Below the pieces are notes generated by a model. The model was given only the letters and a program-made list of their open reading frames with translations. It made no database searches and had not been told where the DNA came from. From Pseudomonas sp. St316 (GTDB lineage Bacteria; Pseudomonadota; Gammaproteobacteria; Pseudomonadales; Pseudomonadaceae): DNA of 64,000 bases. Position 1 is the first letter of the stretch; every line of letters begins with the position of its first letter. The translations under genes were made by a program, and so were the position numbers. Of this stretch, positions 1 through 8,158 are shown in pieces. Where the stretch lies: assembly GCF_018325905.1 (NCBI RefSeq), contig NZ_AP021901.1, positions 3,286,001-3,350,000 on the forward strand, read 5' to 3'.

Positions 1-565
1 TTCCCGATTCAGCATCGAAGACATACATATCTTTGCCCAACGCATAAATCTTTTTCCCGTCAGTCGAGTACATCAACATCGTCACCTGGCGAGGGGCAGG
101 CGCTGTAAACTTCAACGTCAAGGTCTCCGCATCGTATAACGCAATACGGGTGGGCTGAACTTTGAATTCGTTGCGCAATTGCTTCACGGGATTCTGATAC
201 ACCGCGAGGGTCTTGCCGTCAGGCGAAAGATTCATGCCCCACGTTGCCCAGACACGCTCGTCGGCTTTGCTCATATCCAGTCGGAGCAGATTTTTGCCTG
301 TCTCCATGTCCATCTTTATGACGCTTTGGCTTCCATTAGCCAAGACGTACACATATTTGGCGTCAGGGCTTACTGCGGAAACAATCGGCGTAGCGCCACT
401 GTTTTCAACTACAAAGTCTTTCAGGATCTTGCGGTTGTCCATATCCACGATGAAAACTTTGTCAGGGTGCGCTACAACAGACAAAAAATCTTTAGCCACG
501 GCAGGCGTGACGCCGCTCATTACACCGATTACCGACAGCACGGCGAAGCAGGTTGACTTTATCAT
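1..565 (-). CDS. qhpB: Quinohemoprotein amine dehydrogenase beta subunit, partial (C-terminus beyond left edge)
   Basis: My reading of the minus strand gives a protein starting MIKSTCFAVLSVIGVMSG, a Sec-type signal peptide, followed by propeller-like repeats such as SPDAKYVYVLANG, SPDGKTLAVYQ and STDGKKIYALGKDMYVFD. This is the seven-bladed YVTN-type propeller expected of the QhnDH beta subunit; about 188 residues are inside the window. In the known enzyme this periplasmic subunit packs with the diheme alpha and the CTQ-bearing gamma subunits and lines the substrate pocket. The ATG lies 5 nt after the stop of qhpC, so it belongs to the qhpADCB operon. Identification rests on the propeller pattern and the neighbours. 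Confidence 0.88.
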   Translation of the reverse strand, partial: MIKSTCFAVLSVIGVMSGVTPAVAKDFLSVVAHPDKVFIVDMDNRKILKDFVVENSGATPIVSAVSPDAKYVYVLANGSQSVIKMDMETGKNLLRLDMSKADERVWATWGMNLSPDGKTLAVYQNPVKQLRNEFKVQPTRIALYDAETLTLKFTAPAPRQVTMLMYSTDGKKIYALGKDMYVFDAESG

Positions 566-570
566 TATTA

Positions 571-897
571 TTAGCCCTTGGATTCGGGGAATACGGAATT
601 CAGATTGCGCCAATCTTGAGTTGGATCTGCAGTGTCCTTGCCCCATGTTGGGTAAGTAGACATCGTGTCTGGAACTTGTGCAGGCCACCAGCAAGGGTCG
701 GAACATGCATACAAATCGGCTTCCATGGGCTGGCACAGGTTGGAAACGCCACCAAATCCATCGATTTCCCATCCCGGATCAAAAGAAGTCGAGCAGCCCA
801 CCAAGGCATTCATCGCTACAACTTCTTCCTCACGACCTTCGGCGTGTGCTTCAACAAAGGCCTTAGCCTTTGCATTGGCTGGAGTCAAATGTTTCAT
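571..897 (-). CDS. qhpC: Quinohemoprotein amine dehydrogenase gamma subunit (CTQ-bearing, crosslinked peptide)
   Basis: A 108-residue protein. With mature numbering shifted by 28, every residue modified in the known gamma subunit is present: Cys35 and Glu44, Cys55 and Asp61, Cys69 and Asp77 for the three thioether bridges, and Cys65 with Trp71 for cysteine tryptophylquinone. The core [17 protein letters not shown] is diagnostic. Residues 1-28 form the leader that the radical SAM enzyme QhpD recognises and that is later removed. The leader has no Sec-type hydrophobic core, which fits export by a dedicated ABC transporter. The ATG overlaps the qhpD stop by 4 nt (ATGA), and qhpB follows after 5 nt. 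Confidence 0.97.
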   Translation of the reverse strand: MKHLTPANAKAKAFVEAHAEGREEEVVAMNALVGCSTSFDPGWEIDGFGGVSNLCQPMEADLYACSDPCWWPAQVPDTMSTYPTWGKDTADPTQDWRNLNSVFPESKG

Positions 898-2327
898 GGT
901 TTGGCGCTCCGTGGTTCGATATGATTACGGAAAAAGCTTGGATTATTTTTCATTATTCGCACGTAAGATTCGATTCCGAAATCTACCCAGTCACGCAGCA
1001 AGTCACAGTAATGATAAACAGGCGCAAATGGATCACCTTGTTTTGCATAAGACTCGTGATAACACCCGCCCGCACAGATAGAGCGAATTCGGCACGTTTT
1101 ACAACCGAAACTGCTTCGGTCTTGGGCGCCCTCAATGAACGCTGCCAACTTAGGCACATCGATACCGCGATCGACGTTGCCATAGGTCGGTTGATCTGAC
1201 CCAACAAAACGATGACATAGATGCAGATCCCCATCCTTATCCACGGCCAGCAATCCCAAACCGGCACCACAAGGCACTACTTTTTTAGTGCCCTGTGCGA
1301 TGTCCGTCAGCAGTTGGTGCATGTTTGAAAAGCCGATATTTTCGCCACGGCAAGCCGCCTCGACATACCGCCGCCCCAGGGTCTTCATGTCGTTGAAAAC
1401 CTGCTTCAACGCATCGTTATCCAGATTGAAAGACGCAATGGGGCCCGAAGTCGCTGGCCCAAATCCAACTTCAGCAAAACCCAGATCATTCTTCAGGTGA
1501 TGATGGATACCCAGGACGTCTGTCACTCCGCGGGTCAGTGTCACTCTCACCCCGACAGCCCGTGCGGTATAGCGGGAGAGCAACATCCGTACCTTGCGCG
1601 CCACCACGTCATAGGTTCCGTTGCCCCCCACCGTAATGCGGTTGGCATCATGCATCGCTTTCGGGCCGTCCATTGATACTGTCAGGCCAAAGCGATGTTC
1701 GTTGAGCCAATCGACCATGGGCTCCGTTAATAGCGTGCCGTTGGTGGTCAACGAAAAATCAATTTTCTTGCCCTCTTGCGCCGCACGGGCTTCGGCGTAA
1801 GGAACCATCTCGCGGATGAGTGCGTAGTTGGAAAGCGGCTCACCACCAAAAAAAACAAGATTCACCTGATCCCGATTTTTGGCCTGTTTGAGTAGCATCT
1901 CAAACGAGGCCTTGGCAATTTCAAAGCTCATCTTGACGCCCTTCGAGGGAGTCGTGAGATCTTCCTTGTAGCAGTAAGTACAGGAAAGATTGCAGCCGGT
2001 ATTCACGTTCAGAACAATTGTTGAAAGTGGTATCTCGTCAACCTTGGCGATAACGCGAGGCGATTGCGCAATACCTGGCTCTCGCAGGATGTCCAGGTCG
2101 ATAAAACTGCTAATACACTCTGCCAGGCTTTCCGGGGAATGCCGGGCACCAAGCTCGGTGCGCATCACCTCGCTGTCGACACTATCGAAGCGACTAAAAA
2201 GGTCGTATACGTCGCGACCAACCCCATCAAGCTCGAAAAGGCTGCTGCTGGGGACATGCATCATCATGGCATGACCATCCACATCGATCTGATGCGCGTT
2301 ATGCCGAATAAGGGTAAGCGCTGTCAT
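894..2327 (-). CDS. qhpD: QhnDH maturation radical SAM enzyme (Cys-Asp/Glu thioether crosslinker)
   Basis: A 477-residue radical SAM/SPASM protein. The SAM cluster motif is CNLSCTYC, followed by VFFGGEPL. The C-terminal region has a [22 protein letters not shown]-type cluster and a late CDLLRDW cysteine for auxiliary Fe-S clusters. In the known system QhpD installs the three Cys-Asp/Glu thioether bridges in QhpC within the cytoplasm. The start at 2327 ([10 protein letters not shown]) is chosen because GAGG lies 5 nt before it; a longer reading would overlap the end of qhpA. It lies 7 nt after the qhpA stop and overlaps the qhpC start, so coupled translation is likely. Confidence 0.95.
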   Translation of the reverse strand: MTALTLIRHNAHQIDVDGHAMMMHVPSSSLFELDGVGRDVYDLFSRFDSVDSEVMRTELGARHSPESLAECISSFIDLDILREPGIAQSPRVIAKVDEIPLSTIVLNVNTGCNLSCTYCYKEDLTTPSKGVKMSFEIAKASFEMLLKQAKNRDQVNLVFFGGEPLSNYALIREMVPYAEARAAQEGKKIDFSLTTNGTLLTEPMVDWLNEHRFGLTVSMDGPKAMHDANRITVGGNGTYDVVARKVRMLLSRYTARAVGVRVTLTRGVTDVLGIHHHLKNDLGFAEVGFGPATSGPIASFNLDNDALKQVFNDMKTLGRRYVEAACRGENIGFSNMHQLLTDIAQGTKKVVPCGAGLGLLAVDKDGDLHLCHRFVGSDQPTYGNVDRGIDVPKLAAFIEGAQDRSSFGCKTCRIRSICAGGCYHESYAKQGDPFAPVYHYCDLLRDWVDFGIESYVRIMKNNPSFFRNHIEPRSAKP

Positions 2328-2334
2328 GGGAGCC

Positions 2335-3882
2335 TCAACGAATAGGAGTGTCGACGAAACGTTGGACGGTGACGTAGAGACGCGCCTCGCCCGGGAGAGA
2401 TTTGCCGTTGTCATCGACGGTGGCGATCACCTTGAGATTGCCAAGGTTGTTAGTGGACATAGGTCGCTCAGGATTGAGACCGGCATCCGCGGGCATGAAG
2501 CGGCCGTTCTGTTCGATAGAGCCGGCGTACTTGACGTCCTGCATCTTCGCGGCCCCTTCGTCCCAGTTATCCACCGCCCAGGAAGCATCAAACGCCCCAA
2601 CACGGATGTCGTCATCGGTTCCCAGTTTCCCGTCAGCGCCCTTGAGCATGCCTATTGCCTCAAACTGCGCGGGGACCTTTGCGATGGGACCACCATTGCC
2701 GCCAACTCGAGCGATCGTTTGTTCAGGCTCAACACGAACACCGTCGAGCTTGGAAAAAACCACCAATGGTGCTGTTGCCTTTCCGATACCGACCTTCACA
2801 GTGCCCAGAGCTTTTCCTGATGAAAGCTTCATCACGACTTTGTTATCACTCTGAGAAACAACGGTTCCTGTGACACCTTTTGGCAGAACCGGCTGACCTG
2901 ACAGCCCCACACCGACAAGCGTGATCTCACTCTCTGCCCCGGATCTAAGATAAGACGGGCTGACAGAGAGAATCCGAGACGAGGCATTGGTGGGCATCGC
3001 GATCACGCGGCCGCCAATCACTTCATTTGATTTGTCGAACCAACGGCCAGTGAGTGACCCATCTGCATTAAGCGCAAAAACCTGCCGAATTTCCTGCTTA
3101 CCGTCGCTTAACGTAGCGCGCCACTCACCTTCGCCCAAAAGCACTCCCCGCCCTTGGTACGTCGCTGAACCCGCTTTGCTCTCGAGTACCATGGAAACAT
3201 CATAGCCCTCCTGCGCTGGCTTCAATGACAGCGTTCCGGAATAGTCGCCACGCCCTGGCTGATGACCCGTCACAATCCAGCTCTCGCCCAATTTGACGTT
3301 GACTGCTTTTGGCGCCTGACCAAGGGGATAGTTTTTCGCCAGGAATGGCAGGACTTCGCTATTCACATATGTCCACCAATCCCGATCACGCGCCATGGCC
3401 TGAAGCTCCAGCGTCGGGAATTGACCAAGGTGGAAGTTGAGCAACTTCTCCCAGTCCGCAGGCGTTCGACGTTGCAATGCGACTCGCGCATAGGAGTGAC
3501 ATCTGGAACAGGTTTCAGTCATCATCTGATTAGGTGCCACGTCTGTCGCTACAGGCTCCTTTTCCAAGACGTAACGACGTCCCTCGGTTTCCTTCACGCT
3601 CAGCCCGCGTGTCTGGGCTAGATATCTCACGACTGCGGTGCGGTCATCCTGGGTCAGCGGAACATGATGGTTACGCATCATCCGCACGACTGTCATATCC
3701 CAGGCCTCAGGGGTTTTACGCACGGCGTCTATACGCTCGAAACTTCCATCGGCAGCGATATGACAAGCGGCGCACATGGTATTTAGAACCTGCTCCCCTG
3801 TCTGAGCTACCGAAAACGGCGAGATGGCGAGCGCCAACACCGTACTACATGAGATGAACGCAAGACGACGGAGTGGTTTCAT
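2335..3882 (-). CDS. qhpA: Quinohemoprotein amine dehydrogenase alpha subunit (diheme cytochrome c)
   Basis: A 515-residue exported protein: signal peptide at residues 1-26 (LALAISPFSVAQ), then two haem c sites, CAACH at 37-41 and CSRCH at 125-129. The rest is beta-rich, as in the three beta domains of the QhnDH alpha subunit. In the known enzyme the two haems pass electrons from CTQ to periplasmic carriers during oxidative deamination of primary amines to aldehydes. It is the first gene of the qhpADCB operon. The 550-bp upstream gap carries the palindromes and -24/-12-like element listed separately. Length and haem positions fit the family. Confidence 0.95.
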   Translation of the reverse strand: MKPLRRLAFISCSTVLALAISPFSVAQTGEQVLNTMCAACHIAADGSFERIDAVRKTPEAWDMTVVRMMRNHHVPLTQDDRTAVVRYLAQTRGLSVKETEGRRYVLEKEPVATDVAPNQMMTETCSRCHSYARVALQRRTPADWEKLLNFHLGQFPTLELQAMARDRDWWTYVNSEVLPFLAKNYPLGQAPKAVNVKLGESWIVTGHQPGRGDYSGTLSLKPAQEGYDVSMVLESKAGSATYQGRGVLLGEGEWRATLSDGKQEIRQVFALNADGSLTGRWFDKSNEVIGGRVIAMPTNASSRILSVSPSYLRSGAESEITLVGVGLSGQPVLPKGVTGTVVSQSDNKVVMKLSSGKALGTVKVGIGKATAPLVVFSKLDGVRVEPEQTIARVGGNGGPIAKVPAQFEAIGMLKGADGKLGTDDDIRVGAFDASWAVDNWDEGAAKMQDVKYAGSIEQNGRFMPADAGLNPERPMSTNNLGNLKVIATVDDNGKSLPGEARLYVTVQRFVDTPIR

Positions 3883-4011
3883 CGATCAGAATTCCTTTGG
3901 CTCTTCACAGGGGACAAAGCCCATGCTGGCGATTTTTTATAATGTTGACTTTAGTTATTGTTTTATCGCACTCCAAAGCCCGGGGTAGCCTCAGGGTGTC
4001 TTGCCACATAG

Positions 4012-4029
4012 ATACATATTTCGTGCCAT
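4012..4029 (-). promoter_or_regulatory. Candidate sigma54 promoter of the qhpADCB operon
   Basis: Read on the minus strand: TGGCACG-AAAT-ATGT. The -24 part is perfect. Spacing to the -12 dinucleotide is the canonical 10 nt after GG, but that dinucleotide is GT rather than GC. The upstream GTGTTC-N7-GAACAC site begins 65 nt away from the GG, against 64 nt at the aldehyde dehydrogenase promoter. A weaker alternative with GG-N10-GC lies near 3968-3983. Confidence 0.5.
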
Positions 4030-4091
4030 GCGGCGCAACGCACTGATTTATATATAAAAACACAGCTAAATCGTGGCGAGAGATCAAAGAA

Positions 4092-4110
4092 GTGATCTAT
4101 TTCTGAACAC
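4092..4110. promoter_or_regulatory. Candidate activator-binding site (UAS) upstream of qhpA
   Basis: GTGATC-N7-GAACAC, one mismatch from the perfect GTGTTC-N7-GAACAC sites at 8000-8018 and 11635-11653. It overlaps the 15-bp palindrome at 4104-4118. The likely binder is the sigma54-dependent activator encoded at 4436-6250. Confidence 0.5.
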
Positions 4111-4118
4111 GGTGTTCA
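4104..4118. promoter_or_regulatory. Palindrome TGAACAC-G-GTGTTCA upstream of qhpA
   Basis: A perfect inverted repeat with 7-bp arms around one G. It is built from the same half-sites (GAACAC/GTGTTC) as the candidate activator sites, so it may be a second, overlapping regulator site. Confidence 0.45.
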
Positions 4119-4157
4119 ATGCGTCTCACAGCGAGATACACGCCCGAAGAAACCATG

Positions 4158-4172
4158 GAACAACGTCTGTTC
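4158..4172. promoter_or_regulatory. Inverted repeat GAACA-N5-TGTTC upstream of qhpA
   Basis: Perfect 5-bp arms GAACA/TGTTC separated by ACGTC, about 130-145 bp upstream of the -24 element. It shares half-sites with the other candidate sites but in the opposite arrangement, so its role is uncertain. Confidence 0.35.
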
Positions 4173-4396
4173 AATTGGCGGATCAGACCGCCTTTCCCCA
4201 CCATGAAAGGAAATACAGGGAAGTCCGTCCGGTGGCCGAAGGATAGCCATGGCCAGGCTTTGAAAAGGGCTACATATCGGGTGGCACGGATCGAAACCGA
4301 TAAAGCCTTAGAAGGTGCGTTAGCGCGAAGCCGCGTCATTCGCTATGATTGCGACATGACTCATGTGTGATCATTAAGCGCCGCACGAAGAAATAG

Positions 4397-4422
4397 GGGC
4401 TGAGATTAATTGCCCTCAGCCC
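4397..4422 (-). terminator. Hairpin terminator after the sigma54-dependent activator gene
   Basis: Stem GGGCTGAG/CTCAGCCC with a 10-nt loop, 14 nt past the stop of the regulator gene. The minus-strand sequence following it is CTATTTCTTCG, a weak U-tract. Confidence 0.55.
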
Positions 4423-4435
4423 TTGCTCCAACTAA

Positions 4436-6250
4436 CTACTCCATCCTTAATTTACGATAAATAGTGCCGCGAGCCACGCCAAGCTGTTGCGCGGTTGCTT
4501 TCACATTGCCGCGATTAGCATCCAGCGCGTCTTGAATTTTCTTCCTTTCAAATTCTTTTAAGGACTTTTCATCTCGTTTGAATTCAGGCTGCACCAAACC
4601 TGGGAAGTGCTCAGGAAGAATCGCCAGCCCTTCGCCGGCCAACGCCACAGCCAGTCGAATAACTTGCTCCAGCTGCCTGATATTCCCGCGCCACTCTTGA
4701 GTTTTGAGGAGCTCCAATGCCGCAGGATGCATGGCGCCTCCTTGGTAGCGGTGAGTCAATTTGGCGATGATGTTGTCCATATCTTCCCGCTGGCGGAGCG
4801 CCGGAATATGAACCTGCATACCATTGAGGCGATAGAAAAGATCCTCTCTGAAACGCTGCTCCTGAATCAGCTTGTGGATGTCGCAGTGGGTAGCGCTGAT
4901 AACCCTGACATCCACTGGATGTCGTTCTGAACTGCCGAGACGGGTGACCTCTCTCTCCTGCAGTACACGGAGCAGTCGGGTCTGAAGATTGAATGGCATA
5001 TCCCCGATCTCATCAAGCAACAGGGTCCCCCCATTCGCCTCTTCGATACGACCTTTTGTGCCCCCTCGACGCGCCCCGGTAAATGTCCCCTCAACGTAAC
5101 CGAACAACTCCGCCTCAATCAGATTTTCAGGTATCGCAGAACAATTTATGGCTATGAATGGAGCCCCGGGATTCAACGAGTCATGAAGTGCCCGGGCGAA
5201 AACTTCTTTCCCTGTGCCCGTTTCGCCTTGCAGGATGATCGGAATACTCGCAGCGAAGGCCTTCGAAGCCATGTTGAATTGCTGGTTAAGCGAAGGGTCG
5301 TGCCCGATTCCATCGGTAGCATGACGTCCACGAAGAGAAGGTTGGGAGCCACCAGGCAACGATAACGATTGGGCGTAAACCGAGGACCCATCGTTCAACG
5401 CTACCAGACTGGGTGAGTGTACAACTATAGACTGAGGTCCCCGCTCAAAAAAGCTATCCCAATCCAGTGAGGCTTCGACTAAAGCAGAAGCATCAATGCC
5501 TAATATTTTCTTTGCAACTTTATTGGCTGCACAGAATTTCCCGTTCTGATCGAAAGCGACCAAACCTTGAAAAGGCGTTCCGATCAACCTTGCATCAAAC
5601 TGGAGTGCTACGATTCGGCAATCTACCAATTCTGAGTACAACCTACTTTCAATGGCCATGGCCGCGATTTTGAGCTGCTCTAAAACGGCAGTTGCATTGC
5701 GCTGGCCAATGCCGGTTATGTCGAGCGCCCCCACCAGTTCCCCGCGCACGCCAAAAACGGGTACAGATACACAGAAAAAATTTTCAAATTCTTTTAAATA
5801 ATGCATACCTCCGCAGACAATAAACGGCTGCTGCTCATGAAGTGTGCAACTGGGTGCGGTGGTCCCGATGTCTACTTCATGGACACGCTTTCCCACTTTT
5901 AATGGGTCCACAATGTCCGACGCGGATGCATGCTTGGCATAGACAATTACGCCTTCGAGGTTTACGCAAAACAGTGCCCAGTCTTGCCCGCCAAATATTC
6001 CCCATAACCTGTCGATTTCAGGTTGAGCGCAAGCGGCTAAACGCGAATCTGAGCCACTCAACTCATGGGCGCGCCAACGTCCTGTCAGACGCTTATCCCA
6101 AGGTGATAGCCCTGCTTTCCTGGACCGTTCCCAAGAACTGGCCACAGCTGGAGGCAGCAAATCCGTCGGCAAGGAGTGTCCATCCAGAAAGCGACGCCGA
6201 ACCTCATCAAGGCCATGCGTGTCTTTTATATTCATGTGCTGACCACTCAT
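4436..6250 (-). CDS. Sigma54-dependent transcriptional activator (AcoR-like), probable qhp regulator
   Basis: About 604 residues. The N-terminal half has a GAF-like sensory region (near DWALFCVNLEGVIVYAKHAS to VGALDITG) and a PAS-like segment (FQGLVAFDQNGKFCAANKVA). An AAA+ module follows with Walker A GETGTGKE, Walker B GGTLLLDEIGD and an arginine-finger region REDLFYRL. The C-terminus is a Fis-type helix-turn-helix (NRGNVKATAQQLGVARGTIYRKL). The sigma54-contact loop reads GTFTGA instead of the usual GAFTGA. I start at 6250 (MSGQHMNIK); 6235 is also possible. It sits between the aldehyde dehydrogenase and qhpA, both preceded by candidate -24/-12 promoters. Its effector is likely an amine or aldehyde, by inference only. 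Confidence 0.88.
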   Translation of the reverse strand: MSGQHMNIKDTHGLDEVRRRFLDGHSLPTDLLPPAVASSWERSRKAGLSPWDKRLTGRWRAHELSGSDSRLAACAQPEIDRLWGIFGGQDWALFCVNLEGVIVYAKHASASDIVDPLKVGKRVHEVDIGTTAPSCTLHEQQPFIVCGGMHYLKEFENFFCVSVPVFGVRGELVGALDITGIGQRNATAVLEQLKIAAMAIESRLYSELVDCRIVALQFDARLIGTPFQGLVAFDQNGKFCAANKVAKKILGIDASALVEASLDWDSFFERGPQSIVVHSPSLVALNDGSSVYAQSLSLPGGSQPSLRGRHATDGIGHDPSLNQQFNMASKAFAASIPIILQGETGTGKEVFARALHDSLNPGAPFIAINCSAIPENLIEAELFGYVEGTFTGARRGGTKGRIEEANGGTLLLDEIGDMPFNLQTRLLRVLQEREVTRLGSSERHPVDVRVISATHCDIHKLIQEQRFREDLFYRLNGMQVHIPALRQREDMDNIIAKLTHRYQGGAMHPAALELLKTQEWRGNIRQLEQVIRLAVALAGEGLAILPEHFPGLVQPEFKRDEKSLKEFERKKIQDALDANRGNVKATAQQLGVARGTIYRKLRME

Positions 6251-6319
6251 TACCTTTCGACATTCTGGTATGTTTTTATCATCAATAACGGCCGCTCGCA
6301 TATAATTACATCGCATAAA

Positions 6320-6346
6320 AAAGCGCCCGTTCAGAACGGGCGCTTT
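6320..6346 (-). terminator. Rho-independent terminator after the aldehyde dehydrogenase gene
   Basis: Stem AAAGCGCCCG/CGGGCGCTTT with loop TTCTGAA on the minus strand, followed by a run of T (TTTTTTATG). It lies 38 nt past the stop of the aldehyde dehydrogenase gene, so the activator gene downstream probably has its own promoter. Confidence 0.8.
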
Positions 6347-6383
6347 CTCTTCATGATCTTGCAGTTATGTTCGATTCCGCTGC

Positions 6384-7859
6384 TTACAGGGCATAAGGAG
6401 TGGCTTCATCCTTGATGGTCACCCATTGCCATTGAGTGAACTCTTCCCAGTTCGCCGCTCCCCCCACGCTCGTCCCATTTCCAGACGCACCCCAGCCACC
6501 GAAAGGATTCACCACTTCGTCATTTACCGTCTGGTCATTGATGTGAAGCATGCCGGTGCGAAGCTTTTCACCGACTTTCATCGCCCGTCCAATGTTCGAG
6601 CTGATGATACCGGCAGCCAAGCCATATTCGGTGTCGTTAGCGAGTCGTACTGCCTCCTCATCAGAGTCAAAGGGCACGACAACGGCGACAGGTCCAAAAA
6701 TTTCTTCACGGAATGCAGGATTATCCGGCTTGACATCGCTGAGCACCGTCGGCTGAAAGAAAAGCTCTTCGTAACGGCCACCGACTTCGAGCTTCGCACC
6801 GGCCTGCTGGGCCTCATGGACAATTTTAGCCACTTGATCGCGCTGGTGTGCATTAATGAGCGGCCCAAGCGAGACCTTTGTTGTTGCGGGGTTGCCGACC
6901 GAGAGCTTGCCGACTTTGGCGATCAGTGCTTTCAGGAAAGCGGGGTAAAGACTGCGCTGAACCAGGATGCGCCCAGTCGCCATGCAAATTTGCCCCTGGT
7001 GCAGAAATGTCCCCCATATGGCGTTGGCGACTGCTAGGTCCAGATTGGCGTCGTCCAGGATTATTAACGAGTTCTTCCCACCTAGTTCCAGCGACACCTT
7101 TTTCAGATTGCGGCCGGCCGCTTCGCCGACTTTCCGACCTGCGGCGGTCGATCCGGTAAACTGGATCATTGCCACATCGGGTGACTCCACCAGCGCGGCG
7201 CCCGCATCGCCCGCACCAGGCAAGACGTGAAGAACCCCCTTTGGCAGCCCTGCAAGCTCAAATAAGCGAGCAATGACCAACCCACCGCTAACGGCGGTTC
7301 GGGGGTCCGGCTTCAGTACGACACTGTTACCGACGGCCAAAGCAGGCGCCACCGAACGCATCGCGAGGTAAAGCGGAAAATTGAAAGGTGAGATGACCCC
7401 GACAACCCCAAGTGGACGGCGCCGGGCCAGGCTGAGGCGACCGGAGCCCGGTGCATTGGGCAGTACATCCCCCTGACTGTTTCCAGGCATCATGGCGCTT
7501 TCCTGCAACGCTTTTATCGTCACACGGGTTTCAAATGCAGCTTTCAACTGTGTCGAACCGCTTTCTTTAACCAACCATTCGACGATATCGCCAAAATGCA
7601 ATTCTGCAATTTCCGCGGCTTTACGCATGATTGCGGCACGCTCTTCATAAGCGGTGAGAAACCAATCCGTTTGTACTTCATGAGCCACACGAGCAGCAGC
7701 TGAAACCGACGCAGCGTCCGCCATGCCTATGCGCCCCAACGACGCTCCCGTTGCAGGCTCTACTACATGACTTACATTAGGAGAAACGTTTATCCAGGCA
7801 CCGTCGAAAACACAGTTACTCCAGAGCTCCTCCGGCAGAAATTTCGAAGTTTTATTCAT
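6384..7859 (-). CDS. NAD(P)-dependent aldehyde dehydrogenase, benzaldehyde-dehydrogenase type
   Basis: A 491-residue ALDH. Visible motifs are VISPFNFPLYLAMRSVAPALAVGNSVVLKP (cofactor site), FTGSTAAGRKV, LELGGKNSLIILDDA (general-base Glu) and FLHQGQICMATGR with the catalytic Cys. It most resembles XylC/PchA-type benzaldehyde dehydrogenases. The start at 7859 (MNKTSKFLPEE) is chosen because an in-frame upstream start at 8018 would lie beyond the candidate sigma54 promoter and would add 53 residues unlike the family. Between the qhp maturation and structural genes, its likely job is to oxidise the aldehyde released by QhnDH to the acid. The true substrate is not known. Confidence 0.9.
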   Translation of the reverse strand: MNKTSKFLPEELWSNCVFDGAWINVSPNVSHVVEPATGASLGRIGMADAASVSAAARVAHEVQTDWFLTAYEERAAIMRKAAEIAELHFGDIVEWLVKESGSTQLKAAFETRVTIKALQESAMMPGNSQGDVLPNAPGSGRLSLARRRPLGVVGVISPFNFPLYLAMRSVAPALAVGNSVVLKPDPRTAVSGGLVIARLFELAGLPKGVLHVLPGAGDAGAALVESPDVAMIQFTGSTAAGRKVGEAAGRNLKKVSLELGGKNSLIILDDANLDLAVANAIWGTFLHQGQICMATGRILVQRSLYPAFLKALIAKVGKLSVGNPATTKVSLGPLINAHQRDQVAKIVHEAQQAGAKLEVGGRYEELFFQPTVLSDVKPDNPAFREEIFGPVAVVVPFDSDEEAVRLANDTEYGLAAGIISSNIGRAMKVGEKLRTGMLHINDQTVNDEVVNPFGGWGASGNGTSVGGAANWEEFTQWQWVTIKDEATPYAL

Positions 7860-7920
7860 GACGTTACCTATATGAATTATTTTTAGGGTAGTAGTGCTAT
7901 GTCTGGAACTACTTCCGCAA

Positions 7921-7938
7921 CAGCACAAGACGTGCCAA
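7921..7938 (-). promoter_or_regulatory. Sigma54 (-24/-12) promoter of the aldehyde dehydrogenase gene
   Basis: Minus-strand TTGGCACG-TCTT-GTGCT matches the TTGGCACG-N4-TTGCA consensus, with both invariant dinucleotides (GG and GC) 10 nt apart. It lies about 62 nt upstream of the ATG at 7859 and 64 nt downstream of the UAS at 8000-8018. Confidence 0.8.
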
Positions 7939-7999
7939 TGCCATTTCAGGAATGCGCACTGAATAATGTGTTTAATGTTTGCACATCCTACGGAAAATA

Positions 8000-8018
8000 G
8001 TGTTCCACAATTGAACAC
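8000..8018. promoter_or_regulatory. Candidate activator-binding site (UAS) for the aldehyde dehydrogenase promoter
   Basis: Perfect inverted repeat GTGTTC-N7-GAACAC. Its distance from the -24/-12 element suits a sigma54 enhancer-binding protein. The same motif recurs at 11635-11653 and, with one mismatch, at 4092-4110. Confidence 0.65.
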
Positions 8019-8158
8019 CTGCTAGCGGTACGAGAGTGACTCTTGGGGTTCGACATAATGCCAACATCGACCCAAGAACAATCTGCTGGTTGGCGGTTGT
8101 TACTAAGTTAATTGCTAATGTTTAATTAACGGCCCTTTAGTCGATCGCTTACACTGAA

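Larger units (their letters stand above)
3883..4435. other. Intergenic promoter region between the activator gene and qhpA
   Basis: This 553-bp stretch has no convincing gene. A possible 83-codon plus-strand reading from 4119 lacks a recognisable family and crosses the palindromes, so I leave it out. The stretch holds the terminator of the upstream regulator gene, a GTGTTC-N7-GAACAC type site, two further GAACA/TGTTC inverted repeats, and a -24/-12-like element facing qhpA. The remainder is A+T-rich towards qhpA (TATATATAAAAA near 4050). Confidence 0.6.
7860..8158. other. Intergenic region upstream of the aldehyde dehydrogenase gene
   Basis: A 299-bp gap without a gene. It holds the -24/-12 promoter and upstream activator site described separately, and an A+T-rich stretch near 8090-8140 downstream of the qhpG stop. 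No clear terminator was found for qhpG. Confidence 0.6.

Noticed and set aside
2328..2414. Upstream extension of qhpD
   Set aside because: It would overlap the end of qhpA; the internal ATG at 2327 has a good GAGG site and matches the expected N-terminus.
4119..4370. An 83-codon plus-strand frame in the qhpA upstream region
   Set aside because: No recognisable family; it overlaps operator-like inverted repeats and has no convincing ribosome-binding site.
7860..8018. Longer N-terminus for the aldehyde dehydrogenase starting at 8018
   Set aside because: The extra residues are unlike the family, and that start lies upstream of the clear -24/-12 element at 7921-7938.
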